Shown: piece by piece, positions 17,737 through 25,074 of the stretch
Layout of the letters: every line of letters starts with the position of its first letter
Position numbering within the stretch: the stretch's first letter is position 1
Assembly: GCF_000744105.1 (NCBI RefSeq)
Contig: NZ_JQLH01000001.1
Coordinates: 744,001-808,000 of the forward strand
Reading direction: 5' to 3'
DNA: 64,000 bases
From: Maribacter forsetii DSM 18668
GTDB taxonomy: Bacteria; Bacteroidota; Bacteroidia; Flavobacteriales; Flavobacteriaceae
Notes under the pieces: generated by a model
Database searches by the model: none
Seen by the model: the letters and a program-made list of their open reading frames with translations, nothing else
What the model was told of the DNA's origin: nothing
Translations under genes and position numbers: made by a program

Positions 17737-18282
17737 TTAATATTTTTTAAATCCTAATATGATGGAAAGGCTAGCAGCTACGAGACCTACGGCAAGAAGA
17801 ATGTTTCCATTTATGAATCCGAATTCCCAATGTAAAATTTTTAATTGTGCACCAATTATAATACAGAGAACGGCAATAGTATTTATTATGATTGAGAATA
17901 TTTTCTTTTTTAAATTAGGTTGTGATTCCGTTAATTGGGAGGAATCTTCATTAGAAATAAATGTATCTTTTATATATGCAATGATGAATAATACTAGGGC
18001 TACTCTAAAGATATATGAGAAAATATATCCATAATTTAAATGAAGAACTCGAAATAAATAATGAAGTAGAAAGGAAATCAATAAAAATAATTTGGCATAA
18101 TCTAACCAAGTTTTATTTGTCTTTAGGTAAAACCATATACTATAGAATAACGATATTCCCACAGCGGCGATGATAAGTATGATTTCAGCAAAGGGCCAAT
18201 GCATCATCTTAAAAAGTACGGCAATTAATGCTAGAGCAATACTAAGTCTTAGGAATAGGTTGGATTTTTGCTTTGTTATCAA
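17737..18282 (-). CDS. GldL-like multi-helix membrane protein, unknown role
   Basis: The frame is open up to an ATG at 18471, but that ATG lies inside the divergent phnA gene, and the first residues it would add are antisense to phnA. A TTG at 18282 (MITKQKSNLFLRLSIALALIAVLFKMMHWPF) puts the first helix at the usual distance and is chosen here; a TTG at 18402 is also possible. The protein has about six hydrophobic segments. Near the first and the fifth helix it repeats a phrase of the type FKMMHWPF and LKILHWEFGF, which resembles the FKxxHWPGA element at the start of GldL and of several small Bacteroidota membrane proteins. The function is unknown. The start is uncertain. Confidence 0.6.
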   Translation of the reverse strand: MITKQKSNLFLRLSIALALIAVLFKMMHWPFAEIILIIAAVGISLFYSIWFYLKTNKTWLDYAKLFLLISFLLHYLFRVLHLNYGYIFSYIFRVALVLFIIAYIKDTFISNEDSSQLTESQPNLKKKIFSIIINTIAVLCIIIGAQLKILHWEFGFINGNILLAVGLVAASLSIILGFKKY

Positions 18283-18406
18283 TGTTTTATCTTTTAATAC
18301 GAATATAGAACGATTAATAAAAGGTTTAAGTGTTTTATCAAAAAGTAAAAAGGATGTGTCTTCTTTTGTAAAAGCGTAAATTTGTCTTCTTAAAACAACC
18401 AATAAT

Positions 18407-18985
18407 ATGAGTGTATTAGCAGATTTGGAAGCGCGTAGTGGCTCCACTTGCGAATTATGTACGGGAACCAATAATTTAGAGGTTTTTGAAGTAGAACCGG
18501 TTTCTATTAGTGGAGTCGATTCAAGTATTTTGGCATGTGAAATTTGCCGTACTCAAATTGAAGACCCGGAGCAGATGGATGCAAACCATTGGCGTTGTCT
18601 GAACGACAGTATGTGGAGCGAATATGATTCAGTGAAAGTTGTGGCTTGGAGAATGCTATCAAGATTAAAATCTGAAGGCTGGCCTAAGGATTTGTTGGAT
18701 ATGATGTATTTGGAACCAGAGGTTTTAGATTGGGCAAAAGCTACTGGCGAAGGATTGGCTGAAAGCGAGAAAATTATACACAGAGATGTCAATGGTGTAA
18801 TTCTTGAAAATGGAGATAGTGTAGTTCTGGTGAAGGACTTAAAAATTAAAGGGTCTAGCCAAGTAGCCAAGCAAGGTACAGCAGTAAGACGAATTTCTTT
18901 AGATCGTGAGAATGCCGAGTACATTGAAGGTAAGGTAGGACCAACTATGACGGTTATCATCACCAAATATGTAAAAAAGATTTAA
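18407..18985 (+). CDS. PhnA family zinc-ribbon protein
   Basis: This 192-residue protein has an N-terminal zinc ribbon (CELC at residues 15-18 and CEIC at 44-47) and a C-terminal PhnA domain containing DVNGVILENGDSVVLVKDL and GTAVRRI. Despite the historical name from the phosphonate operon region, PhnA is not needed for phosphonate use, and its biochemical role is unsettled. Related enzymes called phosphonoacetate hydrolase are a different family. The start ATG at 18407 sits right before the conserved MSVLADLEARS. It is a single gene between two genes on the opposite strand. Confidence 0.85.
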   Translation: MSVLADLEARSGSTCELCTGTNNLEVFEVEPVSISGVDSSILACEICRTQIEDPEQMDANHWRCLNDSMWSEYDSVKVVAWRMLSRLKSEGWPKDLLDMMYLEPEVLDWAKATGEGLAESEKIIHRDVNGVILENGDSVVLVKDLKIKGSSQVAKQGTAVRRISLDRENAEYIEGKVGPTMTVIITKYVKKI

Positions 18986-18995
18986 GCCAAGAAGC

Positions 18996-19682
18996 TTATT
19001 TTTTTCTTACTTCGGCATAACCTAACATTTCTGGTTCTTCGTTTTTAACATTATAGCAAAGGGAAGCTCTGTTTAATCCATAGGTTTTACCATTTATAAT
19101 TTCATTGTTAATCTGTAGTTTACCTGAGGTTCTCCATGCTTTTTGCTTTCCTTCTCGTTTTCCGTTTATATAATTGAATACGTAGAAGGGAGAGCCATCT
19201 GCATACCACTTCTTCTGTGTACCTTCCATTTTACCATTATAGTACCAGTTGTCAGCTTTAAGATTACCGTTTTTCCAATATATATAGTGTCTACCTGTAA
19301 CACGGTTGTGCTTGTATTGTTTGGTTTCAAAAAGTGCTCCTGTATCATAATAACTGCTATATGAACCATGACGTTTGCCTTTATAAACAGAGGTATAAGC
19401 TATCATGTTAACTTGTGCATGAGTCTTTTTTAAGATCCCAGAATATTTTTTGCCCTTATAATAGAAAAGACCATTTTTAATAGCGTAATCAGGATCGGTG
19501 TTATTTATAGTATCGTTTGGTACACCTGAAAGGTCTATAGCTACACTTTGTATTTGTAATGCAAATTTGTCAATAGTTCTATTATCATTGTCTTTGGTAG
19601 ATTGTTTACATGAGGTAAAACTGCAAAGCATGCCTAAGATTATAACAATACAACAACGGTATTTTATTGTCAAAGTATTCAT
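18996..19682 (-). CDS. MORN-repeat lipoprotein (YwqK-like)
   Basis: This 228-residue protein has a lipoprotein signal (lipobox FTSC, Cys25). The exported part carries several MORN-type repeats such as YKGKRHGSYSSYYDTG, NGKMEGTQKKWYADG and NGKREGKQKAW. Bacteroidota proteins of this type are often labelled toxin-antitoxin YwqK family antitoxin, but the label rests on the repeats only. A surface or periplasmic structural role is as likely. The upstream gene on the same strand encodes a YHYH lipoprotein, separated by a hairpin terminator, so the two may be regulated separately. Confidence 0.75.
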   Translation of the reverse strand: MNTLTIKYRCCIVIILGMLCSFTSCKQSTKDNDNRTIDKFALQIQSVAIDLSGVPNDTINNTDPDYAIKNGLFYYKGKKYSGILKKTHAQVNMIAYTSVYKGKRHGSYSSYYDTGALFETKQYKHNRVTGRHYIYWKNGNLKADNWYYNGKMEGTQKKWYADGSPFYVFNYINGKREGKQKAWRTSGKLQINNEIINGKTYGLNRASLCYNVKNEEPEMLGYAEVRKK

Positions 19683-19742
19683 AGTTTACTTAGGATCTTT
19701 TAAAGCTAATAATGATGGTTTGAATCATAAATAAAAAATATG

Positions 19743-19780
19743 AAAAAGATAGCTGGGATTTTTTAATTTCCACAGCTACC
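19743..19780 (-). terminator. Terminator after the YHYH gene
   Basis: On the minus strand GGTAGCTGTGG pairs with CCCAGCTATC across an AT-rich loop, followed by TTTTTCA. It lies about 20 bases after the YHYH stop codon. Confidence 0.65.
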
Positions 19781-19802
19781 TTTTGTTTATTATGATGGTA
19801 TT

Positions 19803-20711
19803 CTAATTACCAGACGAAGGTCCGGGTGTACCATGATAAGCACCTGCCTTCATTACGTACCAACCTGTGTTAAGATAATTTTCACTACTACAATGGTAAT
19901 GATATATACCTTCAGTGAAATCTGCTGTTGCGGCAATGTGTCCCCCATTTTCATCCAAATCATCAGGGTAGGTACCGTCTGCCTCTTGACGTCCATAAAT
20001 AGGGAATCCATCTCTTAAAAATCCTATTAAATTAGAATCATTTACAGTAGGGTATGTACTACCATCATCTTCGGCATAAATACTTAATTGAGCTGCTGTA
20101 TGGTAATGATAATCTGAATTAGGACCTGGGTGTGCGCCTGCTGAATCAAAAGTACTCATGGCAACAACACCAAGTACATCTCTACCTTCGGAATCATTAT
20201 AAATAGGAACTCCGTTTAAAGCTAAACCTATTAACCCAAGATCGGTTTGTTCTTTGTTTTCGGCTTCTGAAGGATTAGTAGGGATTTCCATACTATAATC
20301 AAAAGCTATCATTTCCATATTCATGTTATTTTGATAGGTTATTAACGTATTACCTTCACTATCGGTACTGATTAATCTACTTAATTCTTCTGCATCATCG
20401 TCATAGGCATCGGTATCATCAATAATATAAGTAGGGAAAGATTCGTACAATTCATGCTCCATACCCTCAATATCCCAATATGGTGTTTTGTGATCAGGAA
20501 GGCCTGTACTGGTTATAATAATAGTTTCGCCCTCAACGTTAACCGTGACACCATTTTCTGAGTCGAAAACATTCTGGACTACAGAGGAAATATCAACAGA
20601 GCCATTTTCAGATGTGGTAGAAGTGGTTGTTGTAGTCTCGTCATCTGTACTATCAGAATTACTACAGCTTGCGAGATAAAACGGTAATAGAATTAAAAAA
20701 TACTTTATCAT
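19803..20711 (-). CDS. YHYH domain lipoprotein
   Basis: This 302-residue protein has a lipobox LASC with Cys16 and then a Thr/Ser-rich linker (DDETTTTTSTTSENG). The mature part is a YHYH domain (PF14240 type), with DYHYHTA near residue 200 and IYHYHCS near 273, and with the GVPIYN and GFPIYG elements that normally accompany them. These His-rich motifs suggest metal binding, but the role of YHYH proteins has not been established. It is likely exported to the outer membrane. The next gene on the strand encodes a MORN lipoprotein. Confidence 0.8.
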   Translation of the reverse strand: MIKYFLILLPFYLASCSNSDSTDDETTTTTSTTSENGSVDISSVVQNVFDSENGVTVNVEGETIIITSTGLPDHKTPYWDIEGMEHELYESFPTYIIDDTDAYDDDAEELSRLISTDSEGNTLITYQNNMNMEMIAFDYSMEIPTNPSEAENKEQTDLGLIGLALNGVPIYNDSEGRDVLGVVAMSTFDSAGAHPGPNSDYHYHTAAQLSIYAEDDGSTYPTVNDSNLIGFLRDGFPIYGRQEADGTYPDDLDENGGHIAATADFTEGIYHYHCSSENYLNTGWYVMKAGAYHGTPGPSSGN

Positions 20712-20896
20712 TATCTTGATTTTAAATAAGTTAAGATGATTTATTTATTAAAAATAAGATAGATAACAATTGGTGTTTTATGAATTCTGTGAATAGTAGT
20801 TATATTTAAGTGAAACTGTACTCTGAGTCTTTTTATATTTATTTAAAGTTTGAGGTATTGGTTTATTTAAAATTTCACTACTTATTATATATACAG

Positions 20897-20942
20897 AGAA
20901 GCGACTTATAGCTTTGGCATACCAAAGCTATAAGTCGCTTCT
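20897..20942. other. Perfect 21-bp inverted repeat
   Basis: The left arm is 20897-20917 and the right arm 20922-20942, perfectly complementary, with a four-base loop (cata). A run of T follows on the plus strand (20942-20947). It sits 31 bases downstream of the M20 peptidase gene, where a terminator is expected, yet the T-run is on the wrong strand for that gene, and no plus-strand gene ends here. It may act as a bidirectional terminator or as an mRNA-stabilising 3' hairpin. Confidence 0.7.
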
Positions 20943-20972
20943 TTTTTCTGAAAGACTGAAACTAATGGGTGA

Positions 20973-22364
20973 CTACTTCTTGGTCATCTCAGTAAAATAC
21001 TCATAGAAATAAGGAATGGTTTCAATTCCTTTAAAGTAGTTCCATACTCCAAAATGTTCGTTAGGGGAGTGTATGGCATCACTATCTAAACCAAAGCCCA
21101 TAAGTATGGTCTTGCTTTTTAGTTCTTGCTCAAAAAGGGAAACTATAGGAATACTACCGCCACTACGTTGCGGTATCGGTTTTTTACCAAATGTAGTTTC
21201 ATATGCTTTTGAGGCAGCTTGGTATGCAGTAGTATCGATAGGGGTTACATATCCTTGTCCGCCATGGTGAGGTTTTACAACCACCTTCACTCCTTTTGGG
21301 GCAATAGCTTCGAAATGTGTTTTAAACAAGTCGGTAATTTCTTTCCAATCTTGATTAGGAACTAATCGCATAGATATTTTGGCGTATGCCTTACTTGCTA
21401 TGACCGTTTTTGCACCCTCTCCAGTATATCCACCCCAAATGCCATTAACATCTAATGTGGGTCTAATAGAATTACGTTCGTTGGTAGAATATCCTTTTTC
21501 ACCGTAAACAGATTCAATATCTAAAGCCTCTTGGTATTTTTCAATACTAAAAGGTGCTTTTGCCATTTCTGCACGTTCACCAGCAGAAAGTTCTTCTACT
21601 TTGTCATAAAAACCGGGTATTGTTATATGATTATTTTCATCGTGTAGACTAGCAATCATTTTGGTTAAAATATTGATAGGGTTGGCAACCGCACCGCCAT
21701 ATAAGCCAGAATGTAAATCACGATTAGGGCCAGTAACCTCTACTTCAACATAACTAAGTCCACGTAAACCTGTAGTTATAGACGGCACATCATTGGCAAT
21801 CATACCTGTATCGGAAATTAAAATAACATCGTTAGCCAGTTTTTCTTTATTCTCGGCTACGTAAATGCTTAAGTTATTACTGCCAACTTCCTCTTCACCT
21901 TCAATCATGAATTTTACATTACATGGAAGCTGGTCGGTTTTCACCATAAGTTCCAATGCTTTTACATGCATATACATTTGCCCTTTGTCGTCACACGCAC
22001 CACGTGCAAATATGGCTCCTTCTGGGTGTAAGTCCGTTTTTTTAATTACCGGCTCATAAGGTGGCGAAGTCCATAATTCCAATGGTTCTGCCGGTTGCAC
22101 ATCATAATGACCGTATACTAGGACCGTTGGTAGTTCTTTATTAATGATTTTTTCGCCATAAACTATAGGGTAACCGGCTGTTTCATGAATTTCAACAACA
22201 TCACAACCTGCATCCACTAATCTGGACTTTACCATTTCTGCAGCATTTAAAACATCTTGAGAAAAGGCAGGGTCTGCGCTAACAGACGGTATTTTAAGTA
22301 GTTCTATGATTTCATTTAAAAATCTGTCCTTATTTTCCGCTATATAATTCTTTACGTTTATCAT
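20973..22364 (-). CDS. M20 family dipeptidase
   Basis: This 463-residue zinc peptidase of the M20/DapE-CPG2 group has all the metal-site elements: YGHYDVQP with H86 and D88, GACDDKGQ with D125, the Glu pair in EGEEEVGS near 156, and a C-terminal HSPNEHF. The lid/dimerisation domain lies between about 195 and 350, with LHSGLYGGAVANP. M20 dipeptidases of this length cleave dipeptides in the cytoplasm for amino-acid recovery. There is no signal peptide. It stands alone on the minus strand, with a strong hairpin after its stop codon. Confidence 0.9.
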   Translation of the reverse strand: MINVKNYIAENKDRFLNEIIELLKIPSVSADPAFSQDVLNAAEMVKSRLVDAGCDVVEIHETAGYPIVYGEKIINKELPTVLVYGHYDVQPAEPLELWTSPPYEPVIKKTDLHPEGAIFARGACDDKGQMYMHVKALELMVKTDQLPCNVKFMIEGEEEVGSNNLSIYVAENKEKLANDVILISDTGMIANDVPSITTGLRGLSYVEVEVTGPNRDLHSGLYGGAVANPINILTKMIASLHDENNHITIPGFYDKVEELSAGERAEMAKAPFSIEKYQEALDIESVYGEKGYSTNERNSIRPTLDVNGIWGGYTGEGAKTVIASKAYAKISMRLVPNQDWKEITDLFKTHFEAIAPKGVKVVVKPHHGGQGYVTPIDTTAYQAASKAYETTFGKKPIPQRSGGSIPIVSLFEQELKSKTILMGFGLDSDAIHSPNEHFGVWNYFKGIETIPYFYEYFTEMTKK

Positions 22365-22447
22365 GTGCTTTTTTATGTAACTTTCGATAAAAGTACAAAA
22401 AGCGTAATTTTTAAATAGCTAAAATTTAGAGAATTGATTTTTTGCAT

Positions 22448-22455
22448 TATATTTG
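22448..22455 (+). promoter_or_regulatory. -7 box of tRNA-Leu promoter
   Basis: TATATTTG matches TAnnTTTG and lies 37 bases before the tRNA. No TTG is found at the ideal -33 distance. Confidence 0.5.
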
Positions 22456-22492
22456 CACCCCGATAATCATATGTCGTGATTTTGGAAAGTAT

Positions 22493-22574
22493 GCAGGCGT
22501 GGTGGAATTGGTAGACACGCTAGACTTAGGATCTAGTGCCTTGCGGTGTGAGAGTTCGAGTCTCTCCGCCTGTA
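22493..22574 (+). tRNA. tRNA-Leu (anticodon TAG)
   Basis: An 82-base class II tRNA. The acceptor stem GCAGGCG pairs with CGCCTGT (one G-T), the discriminator base is A, and the anticodon stem CTAGA/TCTAG encloses loop CTTAGGA with anticodon TAG, decoding CUA. There is a variable arm and a T arm with GTTCGAG. CCA is not encoded. A terminator-like hairpin follows at 22582-22612. Confidence 0.93.
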
Positions 22575-22578
22575 CAAA
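22558..22578 (+). repeat. Direct repeat, copy 1 (3' end of tRNA-Leu)
   Basis: This 21-base segment covers the end of the T arm, the 3' acceptor strand and four bases beyond the tRNA. It recurs exactly at 22679-22699. Such tRNA 3' repeats are typical of attachment sites, but also of partial tandem duplication. Confidence 0.85.
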
Positions 22579-22581
22579 GAG

Positions 22582-22612
22582 AAGCCTTTCAGGAAACTGA
22601 GAGGCTTTTTTT
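22582..22612 (+). terminator. Terminator after tRNA-Leu
   Basis: Ten-base-pair stem AAGCCTTTCA with TGAGAGGCTT (one G-T pair), loop ggaaac, then seven T residues. Confidence 0.75.
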
Positions 22613-22652
22613 ATGAAAAAAAATTATTGGAGATTCTATTCGGAGAGATGAG

Positions 22653-22734
22653 AAGTTTATCCTGAGCACAGCCGAAGGGAGTCTCTCCGCCTGTACAAAA
22701 AAAAAGCCTCTTGAGAAATCAAGGGGCTTTTTTA
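22653..22734 (+). repeat. Duplicated tRNA-Leu 3' end with its terminator and a dispersed-repeat fragment
   Basis: 22679-22699 repeats the 3' end of the tRNA-Leu exactly (21 bases), and a second terminator-like hairpin follows (AAGCCTCTTGA with TCAAGGGGCTT, 22704-22729, then T-rich). The 25 bases just before it contain ttatcctgagcacagccg, a sequence type that recurs as a dispersed element in many flavobacterial intergenic regions. It is not a complete tRNA. Confidence 0.7.
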
Positions 22735-22852
22735 TGGATGAATTTTTTCTAATAAGCTCTTTAGAACTTCCCTTTTAAAAGAGATTTGTAAGTTTTAACC
22801 TTTATTTACTTCTAATACTTTAGATTAGATTAACAGTATAGAAAAGTCAAAT

Positions 22853-24058
22853 ATGGGGTTCGAAAAAGTATCGTTTACAAATTCTGAAGGAAAACAATTA
22901 GCGGCTAGGTTAGAAGTGCCTAACAATCAAGTGGCTCATAGTTATGCAATTTTTGCCCATTGTTTTACGTGTAACAAGAATTTTTCTGCCGTTCGTAATA
23001 TATCAAGAGCTTTAGTAAATAAAGGAATTGCCGTACTTCGTTTCGATTTTACAGGTCTAGGTGATAGTGAAGGTAGTTTTGAGGACACCAATTTTTCATC
23101 GAACGTTTCTGATCTTATTCACGCGGCTAAATTTTTAGAAGAAAATTATAAAGCTCCTTCTCTTTTAATTGGACACTCGCTTGGTGGTGCGGCTGTAATT
23201 TTTGCTGCTTCTCAAATTGCATCTGTAGTCGCTGTTTCAACTATTGGGGCTCCTTCTTCACCAGCTCATGTAAAACATTTGTTCAAGTCTAATGTGGAAG
23301 AAATAAATGCGAAAGGAAAAGCAAAAGTAAATATTGGTGGTAGGGACTTCACCATTAAGAAAGATTTTATTGATGATATTGAGTCAAAACCTATGAAAGA
23401 GGTTTTAAAGAACTTGAGAAAACCATATTTGGTCATTCATTCGCCACAAGATACTATTGTGGGTATTGAAAATGCAAAAGAATTGTATAAATACGCGCAT
23501 CATCCTAAGAGCTTTATTTCTATAGACAAGGCTGATCATCTTTTGACGGATAATGAAGATTCTACTTATGTAGGTAATGTTATTGCTGGTTGGGCAGAGC
23601 GTTATTTGGATATTCCTAAGAGAGCACCATTAAAGACAGCTCATCAAGTAGCGGTGAGTATAGGTAATGAAGGTTTTACCTCTGAAATAGTTTCTGGTAA
23701 TCATTTGTTGATTGCAGATGAACCTACTGATTTTGGTGGAAACGATTTTGGTCCTTCTCCATATGATTATGTTTCATCGGGATTAGGAGCTTGTACAGCG
23801 ATGACATTGAGAATGTACGCCACTAGAAAAAAATGGGATTTACAAAGAGTAATAGTACATGTTGATTATGGCAAAGAGCATGCCCCAGATTCTGAAAACA
23901 CGGCAACGATTAAGAAAATAGATACCTTTAAAAGAAAAATAGAACTGTTCGGTAATCTAGATGAAAAACAACGTCAGCGGTTATTGGAGATTGCTAATAA
24001 ATGTCCCGTACATAAAACTTTAACCACAGGTTCTACAGTATTAACGGAATTAAAATAG
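22853..24058 (+). CDS. Bifunctional alpha/beta hydrolase - OsmC fusion protein
   Basis: This 401-residue protein has two domains. Residues 1-255 form an alpha/beta hydrolase with nucleophile motif GHSLGG (Ser109), an oxyanion-type HCFTCNKN near 37 and a His in KADHLLTD. Residues 265-401 form an OsmC-like peroxiredoxin domain with its two expected cysteines, in GACTAMT and in NKCPVHKTL. OsmC proteins reduce organic hydroperoxides with these Cys pairs, so the fusion may couple ester hydrolysis with peroxide detoxification. It is a known Bacteroidota and proteobacterial fusion. The gene for a small DUF427 protein follows 17 bases later. Confidence 0.9.
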   Translation: MGFEKVSFTNSEGKQLAARLEVPNNQVAHSYAIFAHCFTCNKNFSAVRNISRALVNKGIAVLRFDFTGLGDSEGSFEDTNFSSNVSDLIHAAKFLEENYKAPSLLIGHSLGGAAVIFAASQIASVVAVSTIGAPSSPAHVKHLFKSNVEEINAKGKAKVNIGGRDFTIKKDFIDDIESKPMKEVLKNLRKPYLVIHSPQDTIVGIENAKELYKYAHHPKSFISIDKADHLLTDNEDSTYVGNVIAGWAERYLDIPKRAPLKTAHQVAVSIGNEGFTSEIVSGNHLLIADEPTDFGGNDFGPSPYDYVSSGLGACTAMTLRMYATRKKWDLQRVIVHVDYGKEHAPDSENTATIKKIDTFKRKIELFGNLDEKQRQRLLEIANKCPVHKTLTTGSTVLTELK

Positions 24059-24075
24059 AATTAAATATTTAAGAT

Positions 24076-24357
24076 ATGATACAAGCAATTTGGAATAACG
24101 AAGTAATAGCAGAAAGTGATGCTACAGTAGTGATCGAAGGAAATCATTATTTTCCTCCAACAGCAATAAAACAAGAATTTTTCAAAGGTACCGAGACCCA
24201 TACAAACTGCCCTTGGAAAGGAGTAGCGTCGTATTATGATATTGAAGTGAATGGAGATGTTAATAAAGATGCTGCATGGTATTATCCTGAAGTTTCAGAA
24301 TTAGCCAAAGGAATTAAGGGTTATGTGGCTTTTTGGAAAGGCGTAGAAGTAAAATAG
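24076..24357 (+). CDS. DUF427 domain protein
   Basis: A 93-residue protein that is essentially one DUF427 domain. The family-typical features are IEGNHYFPP, the THCPWKG-like segment (THTNCPWKGVASYYD), and a final ValAlaPhe-Trp phrase (YVAFWKG). Its biochemical function is not known. It follows the hydrolase-OsmC gene with 17 bases between and shares a terminator with it, so they form a two-gene operon. The context of an OsmC protein suggests a link to oxidative stress, but that is inference. Confidence 0.85.
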   Translation: MIQAIWNNEVIAESDATVVIEGNHYFPPTAIKQEFFKGTETHTNCPWKGVASYYDIEVNGDVNKDAAWYYPEVSELAKGIKGYVAFWKGVEVK

Positions 24358-24366
24358 TTTATATTA

Positions 24367-24393
24367 AAAAAGGTCAGCTTTCGGCTGACCTTT
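24367..24393. terminator. Bidirectional terminator
   Basis: Ten-base-pair perfect stem AAAGGTCAGC with GCTGACCTTT and a five-base loop. A T-rich tail follows on the plus strand, and a run of T precedes it in the minus reading, so it can serve both the DUF427 gene and the convergent Cys-rich gene. Confidence 0.8.
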
Positions 24394-24421
24394 AAATTTT
24401 TCACTTAAATATTTTTTGCAT

Positions 24422-24670
24422 TTATGCAGTAGCATTTTGTGGTGCCCAATGGCTACAAGACATACCTGGTGCTGCCTTTTGTGGATTAGCACAATCACTA
24501 GATTCAAACTTTACACAGGTTACACAATTGGTGTCATCTTTTAAAGTGGCTTTCATTTCAAAACTATCACACGTATAGCTATTACCTACTTTTACGCCGT
24601 GTACTTTACAAGTATTGCCTTCTACCAAATTATCACAATTAACACAACTATTTCCAAATCTTATCGACAT
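24422..24670 (-). CDS. Small Cys-rich protein, unknown
   Basis: An ORF of up to 100 codons. The ATG at 24670 (MSIRFGNSCVNCDNL, 82 residues) is preferred because the Cys-rich domain begins directly after it; ATGs at 24691 and 24724 would add poorly structured residues. The protein has eight cysteines, in CVNC, a following single Cys, YTCDS, a CVTC pair and two more near the end (DCANP and SCSHW). This pattern suggests two zinc or iron-sulfur binding knuckles. There is no signal peptide. I do not recognise a named family; similar short proteins occur in Flavobacteriaceae. The stop lies 30 bases from a bidirectional terminator. Confidence 0.65.
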   Translation of the reverse strand: MSIRFGNSCVNCDNLVEGNTCKVHGVKVGNSYTCDSFEMKATLKDDTNCVTCVKFESSDCANPQKAAPGMSCSHWAPQNATA

Positions 24671-25048
24671 AATCTTCTGTTTTAAATTCATATTAAAATT
24701 AGACCCTTCACCTTTTAGAAGCAATTTAAATAACTGTTTTTCAGTTGTATATATTTAGATTATTTAAAAATAATACTTTATTGAAAGCAACATAAGCGGT
24801 ATTTCAGGTGTTTTTAACCGAAAATGAAATTACTATTTCAATCAAGATTAAGACCTAAGTAAATATAAAATGACTATAAATGTTAGATTTTAAATATCAT
24901 TTTGAATGAATGTAATTTAGACTTTTTCAATACTTAGTTTTATGAATGAAAAAAATCTAGCAAGTCATATTTTTATGTCTTTTTTAATTCAACATACAAC
25001 GATATTCAGTTCTTCTCTCGTTTTAAATGCATTATATTTAAATGCCAC
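24671..25048. other. Intergenic region without recognised gene
   Basis: About 380 AT-rich bases between the Cys-rich gene and the regulator. Small frames exist on both strands but none has convincing composition. I see no hairpin, repeat or RNA gene except the -7 box at its right end. Confidence 0.6.
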
Positions 25049-25056
25049 TAACTTTG
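25049..25056 (+). promoter_or_regulatory. -7 box of the sensor-regulator gene
   Basis: TAACTTTG fits TAnnTTTG and lies 18 bases before ATG 25075. Because the alternative ATG at 25042 is upstream of this box, it supports 25075 as the true start. No clear -33 TTG is seen. Confidence 0.45.
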
Positions 25057-25074
25057 ATTTTTCTAAAAATAATC

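Noticed and set aside
17737..18471. Full-length frame from ATG 18471 for the GldL-like gene
   Set aside because: Its first residues are antisense to the start of phnA, which is convincingly a real gene; an internal TTG is preferred.
18553..18966. Minus-strand frame of 137 codons
   Set aside because: It is antisense to phnA and has no recognisable protein character.
22679..22699. Second tRNA-Leu gene
   Set aside because: Only the last 17 bases of the tRNA plus four flanking bases are repeated; the rest of a tRNA body is missing.
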